The notes below the pieces were generated by a model. It saw only the letters and a list, made by a program, of their open reading frames with translations, was not told the DNA's origin and did not search any database. A program made the position numbers and the translations under genes. Below, piece by piece: positions 62,832-64,000 of a stretch of 64,000 nucleotides of DNA. This DNA comes from Veillonella sp. (GTDB taxonomy: Bacteria > Bacillota > Negativicutes > Veillonellales > Veillonellaceae). Position 1 is the first letter of the stretch, and every line of letters begins with the position of its first letter. Location of the stretch: contig NZ_JAGZMO010000010.1 of NCBI RefSeq assembly GCF_018364065.1, positions 1-64,000 of the forward strand. The letters run 5' to 3'.

Positions 62832-63435
62832 CTTTTATCTGTTCCTCCACTCTTTTCCACTGTCCGGACAATATTAATTCCATTGCCTCTGTATCTAACT
62901 GCTTCTGCCAGAAAACTTCCCGTTCACCCGGCGTAGGCAGTAGCTCTTTCACTTGCCTTCTAAGTTGCACCAGTTCCGGCAACACCGTTTCCACCGGCTT
63001 ATACCGCGCCATCATATCCTGTTTTAGCAAACGGTTGAGGCGGGGACTGGCAGATCCGGTCATAATGCTGATAACCAAATCGCCCATCACCAGCGACGCA
63101 GGGAATGTAAAATCACAATCACTCTGCACATCGGCCCGGTTGATAAAAGCCCCTTTGCGCCGTCCATCTGCAGCGGCCGCTTCATTGACCGCCTTATTGT
63201 CGGTGGCAATCACAACAAATTGAGGAGAACCCAACAGTTCTCTGCTGTAAGGCTTTTTATATAACATCAATCGGCCTTCCAATGCCCACTGCGCGATTGC
63301 ATCAGTTACATGCGGGCTGATAACGGTAATCTGTGCACCTTCGTCCAGAAGCAGGCGAATCCGGCGCTCACTAACCTTGCCGCCGCCTACCACCGTACAT
63401 GCACGGCCGTTCAATCGAAATCCCATTGTTATCAT
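62800..63435 (-). CDS. Precorrin-2 dehydrogenase / sirohydrochlorin-type enzyme (CysG N-terminal domain, SirC-like)
   Basis: NAD-dependent oxidation of precorrin-2 to sirohydrochlorin. 211 residues, the stand-alone form (CysG N-terminal module). Start FRLNGRACTVVGGGKVSERRIRLLLDEGAQITVISP, then VVIATDNKAVNEAAA, FINRADVQSDCDFTFPASL and SPRLNRLLK. The start is ATG 63435 with GAGGGGG 6 bases upstream. First gene of the tetrapyrrole operon, overlapping hemA. No separate ferrochelatase or cobaltochelatase is in the window. Confidence 0.92.
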   Translation of the reverse strand: MITMGFRLNGRACTVVGGGKVSERRIRLLLDEGAQITVISPHVTDAIAQWALEGRLMLYKKPYSRELLGSPQFVVIATDNKAVNEAAAADGRRKGAFINRADVQSDCDFTFPASLVMGDLVISIMTGSASPRLNRLLKQDMMARYKPVETVLPELVQLRRQVKELLPTPGEREVFWQKQLDTEAMELILSGQWKRVEEQIKDAISSIGLKS

Positions 63436-63482
63436 ATAGTTCCCCCTCATTGAAGGCATACACGCGTATATAAGTAACATTC

Positions 63483-63510
63483 AAAAAAATTTGCCACACA
63501 CAACAAATTT
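63483..63510 (-). terminator. AT-rich hairpin upstream of the tetrapyrrole operon
   Basis: AAATTTG and CAAATTT arms with a 10-base loop followed by T on the minus strand. It lies between the DivIVA-gene terminator and the first hem gene; it could be a weak second terminator or an attenuator in the hem leader. Confidence 0.35.
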
Positions 63511-63591
63511 CCGTGACACTTATATAATTAATTCTTGTTCCGGCAAATTTTACTTAAAACCGTATATTGAAGTAACTTTTACTGAAATATC

Positions 63592-63617
63592 AAAAACGGC
63601 TTGAGACACTCAAGCCG
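63592..63617 (-). terminator. Terminator of the DivIVA-family gene
   Basis: CGGCTTGAG and CTCAAGCCG arms with an ACA loop followed by TTTTT, 21 bases after the stop codon. Confidence 0.9.
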
Positions 63618-63638
63618 ATTGATAGTTTCTATGTTTAA

Positions 63639-64000
63639 TTATTTTTCGTTTGTTGTTTCGTCTGCTGCGTCCTGTTCATCAGAAGTTTCAGGCGCTACAA
63701 AGTCATCGCTGCCTTCCGAAGCTGCTTGAGTTGCTTCTTCTGCATTCAACAAGGAGAATTCCATATCTGCAGTTTCTACAGGCACTTTGCTTTCACCTAA
63801 TACGCAACCGTCCAACAATTGAAGTTGAGAAGTCAGGATAGACTCCATTTTTGCCTTGAATACGGCAATTTCATTGCGCATAACGGCATATTTTTCTTGG
63901 CCTTCGCGCAAGGAACGTTCTGCATCTTCAAGAATCTGTTTGCGTTGTTGATCCGCTTCCTGAATAATAAGATCCGCTTCTTTACGAGCGGCGGATTTTA
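63639..64000 (-). CDS. DivIVA-family protein, N-terminus beyond window edge
   Basis: The last 120 codons of a gene running in from the right edge. Residues visible are first a highly charged coiled coil (ARKEADLIIQEADQQRKQ, ILEDAERSLREGQEKY) and then an acidic, probably disordered tail rich in Ala, Glu, Asp and Thr. This matches the C-terminal half of DivIVA-type polar coiled-coil proteins (KEADLIIQEAD is characteristic). These recruit division or polar-growth machinery to curved membrane. Only the tail is present, so the family call is moderately sure. Confidence 0.75.
   Translation of the reverse strand, partial: KSAARKEADLIIQEADQQRKQILEDAERSLREGQEKYAVMRNEIAVFKAKMESILTSQLQLLDGCVLGESKVPVETADMEFSLLNAEEATQAASEGSDDFVAPETSDEQDAADETTNEK

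Overview
The window looks like a chromosomal segment of a diderm Firmicute of the Negativicutes, most likely Veillonella or a close relative. This is inference from content. Two giant trimeric autotransporter adhesins with YadA-type barrel anchors require an outer membrane, while the strong GGAGG ribosome-binding sites, a DivIVA-family protein, a LytS/LytTR two-component system and the general gene content are Firmicute-like. A tandem pair of CobT-type phosphoribosyltransferases recalls the ArsAB enzymes of Sporomusa-type organisms, which make phenolic cobamides.

Layout. 1-20.3 kb: two tandem adhesin genes on the minus strand, the first cut by the window edge and the second encoding 4856 residues, each with its own promoter. 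20.9-24.8 kb: tRNA-Lys, an SDR oxidoreductase plus Bcr/CflA efflux pump operon behind a LysR regulator, and an unlisted 49-residue membrane protein with its own terminator. 24.9-30 kb: a LytS-type sensor kinase and LytTR regulator facing a CstA carbon-starvation/pyruvate-type transporter. 30.4-36.1 kb: iron alcohol dehydrogenase, aldose epimerase, MoaA and a MOSC protein, and a xanthine-type permease. 36.5-42.8 kb: YihY, LysE exporter, tRNA-Arg, an operator-controlled ATPase-like winged-helix regulator, HxlR regulator with a metallophosphoesterase, nitroreductase and an M48 protease. 43-45.9 kb: a divergent pair of unknown role, a ClpX-like AAA+ ATPase with a repetitive charged tail and an XRE-type protein. 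46-50.2 kb: uracil permease, FtsW/RodA, TrmB and a six-tRNA operon. 50.4-56.4 kb: LarC1-like protein, two CobT paralogues, prephenate dehydrogenase, MATE pump and an unknown 117-residue protein. 56.4-63.4 kb: a tetrapyrrole operon running precorrin-2 dehydrogenase, hemA, hemC, cobA-hemD, hemB, hemL. It ends in a partial DivIVA-family gene.

How the genes fit together. The tetrapyrrole operon takes glutamyl-tRNA to uroporphyrinogen III, precorrin-2 and sirohydrochlorin, feeding cobamide or sirohaem synthesis; the CobT pair acts at the lower-ligand activation step. The LytS/LytTR pair probably controls the adjacent CstA transporter, by analogy with BtsSR/BtsT.

The most unusual signals are: the AAA+/XRE pair; a LarC that stops at the end of the LarC1 half; the tandem CobT pair; and degenerate tandem repeats (units of 11-51 bp, each with a different sequence) in more than a dozen intergenic spacers. 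Several of these repeats are copies of the last codons and stop codon of the preceding gene. All calls come from reading the sequence by eye; no database search was run.
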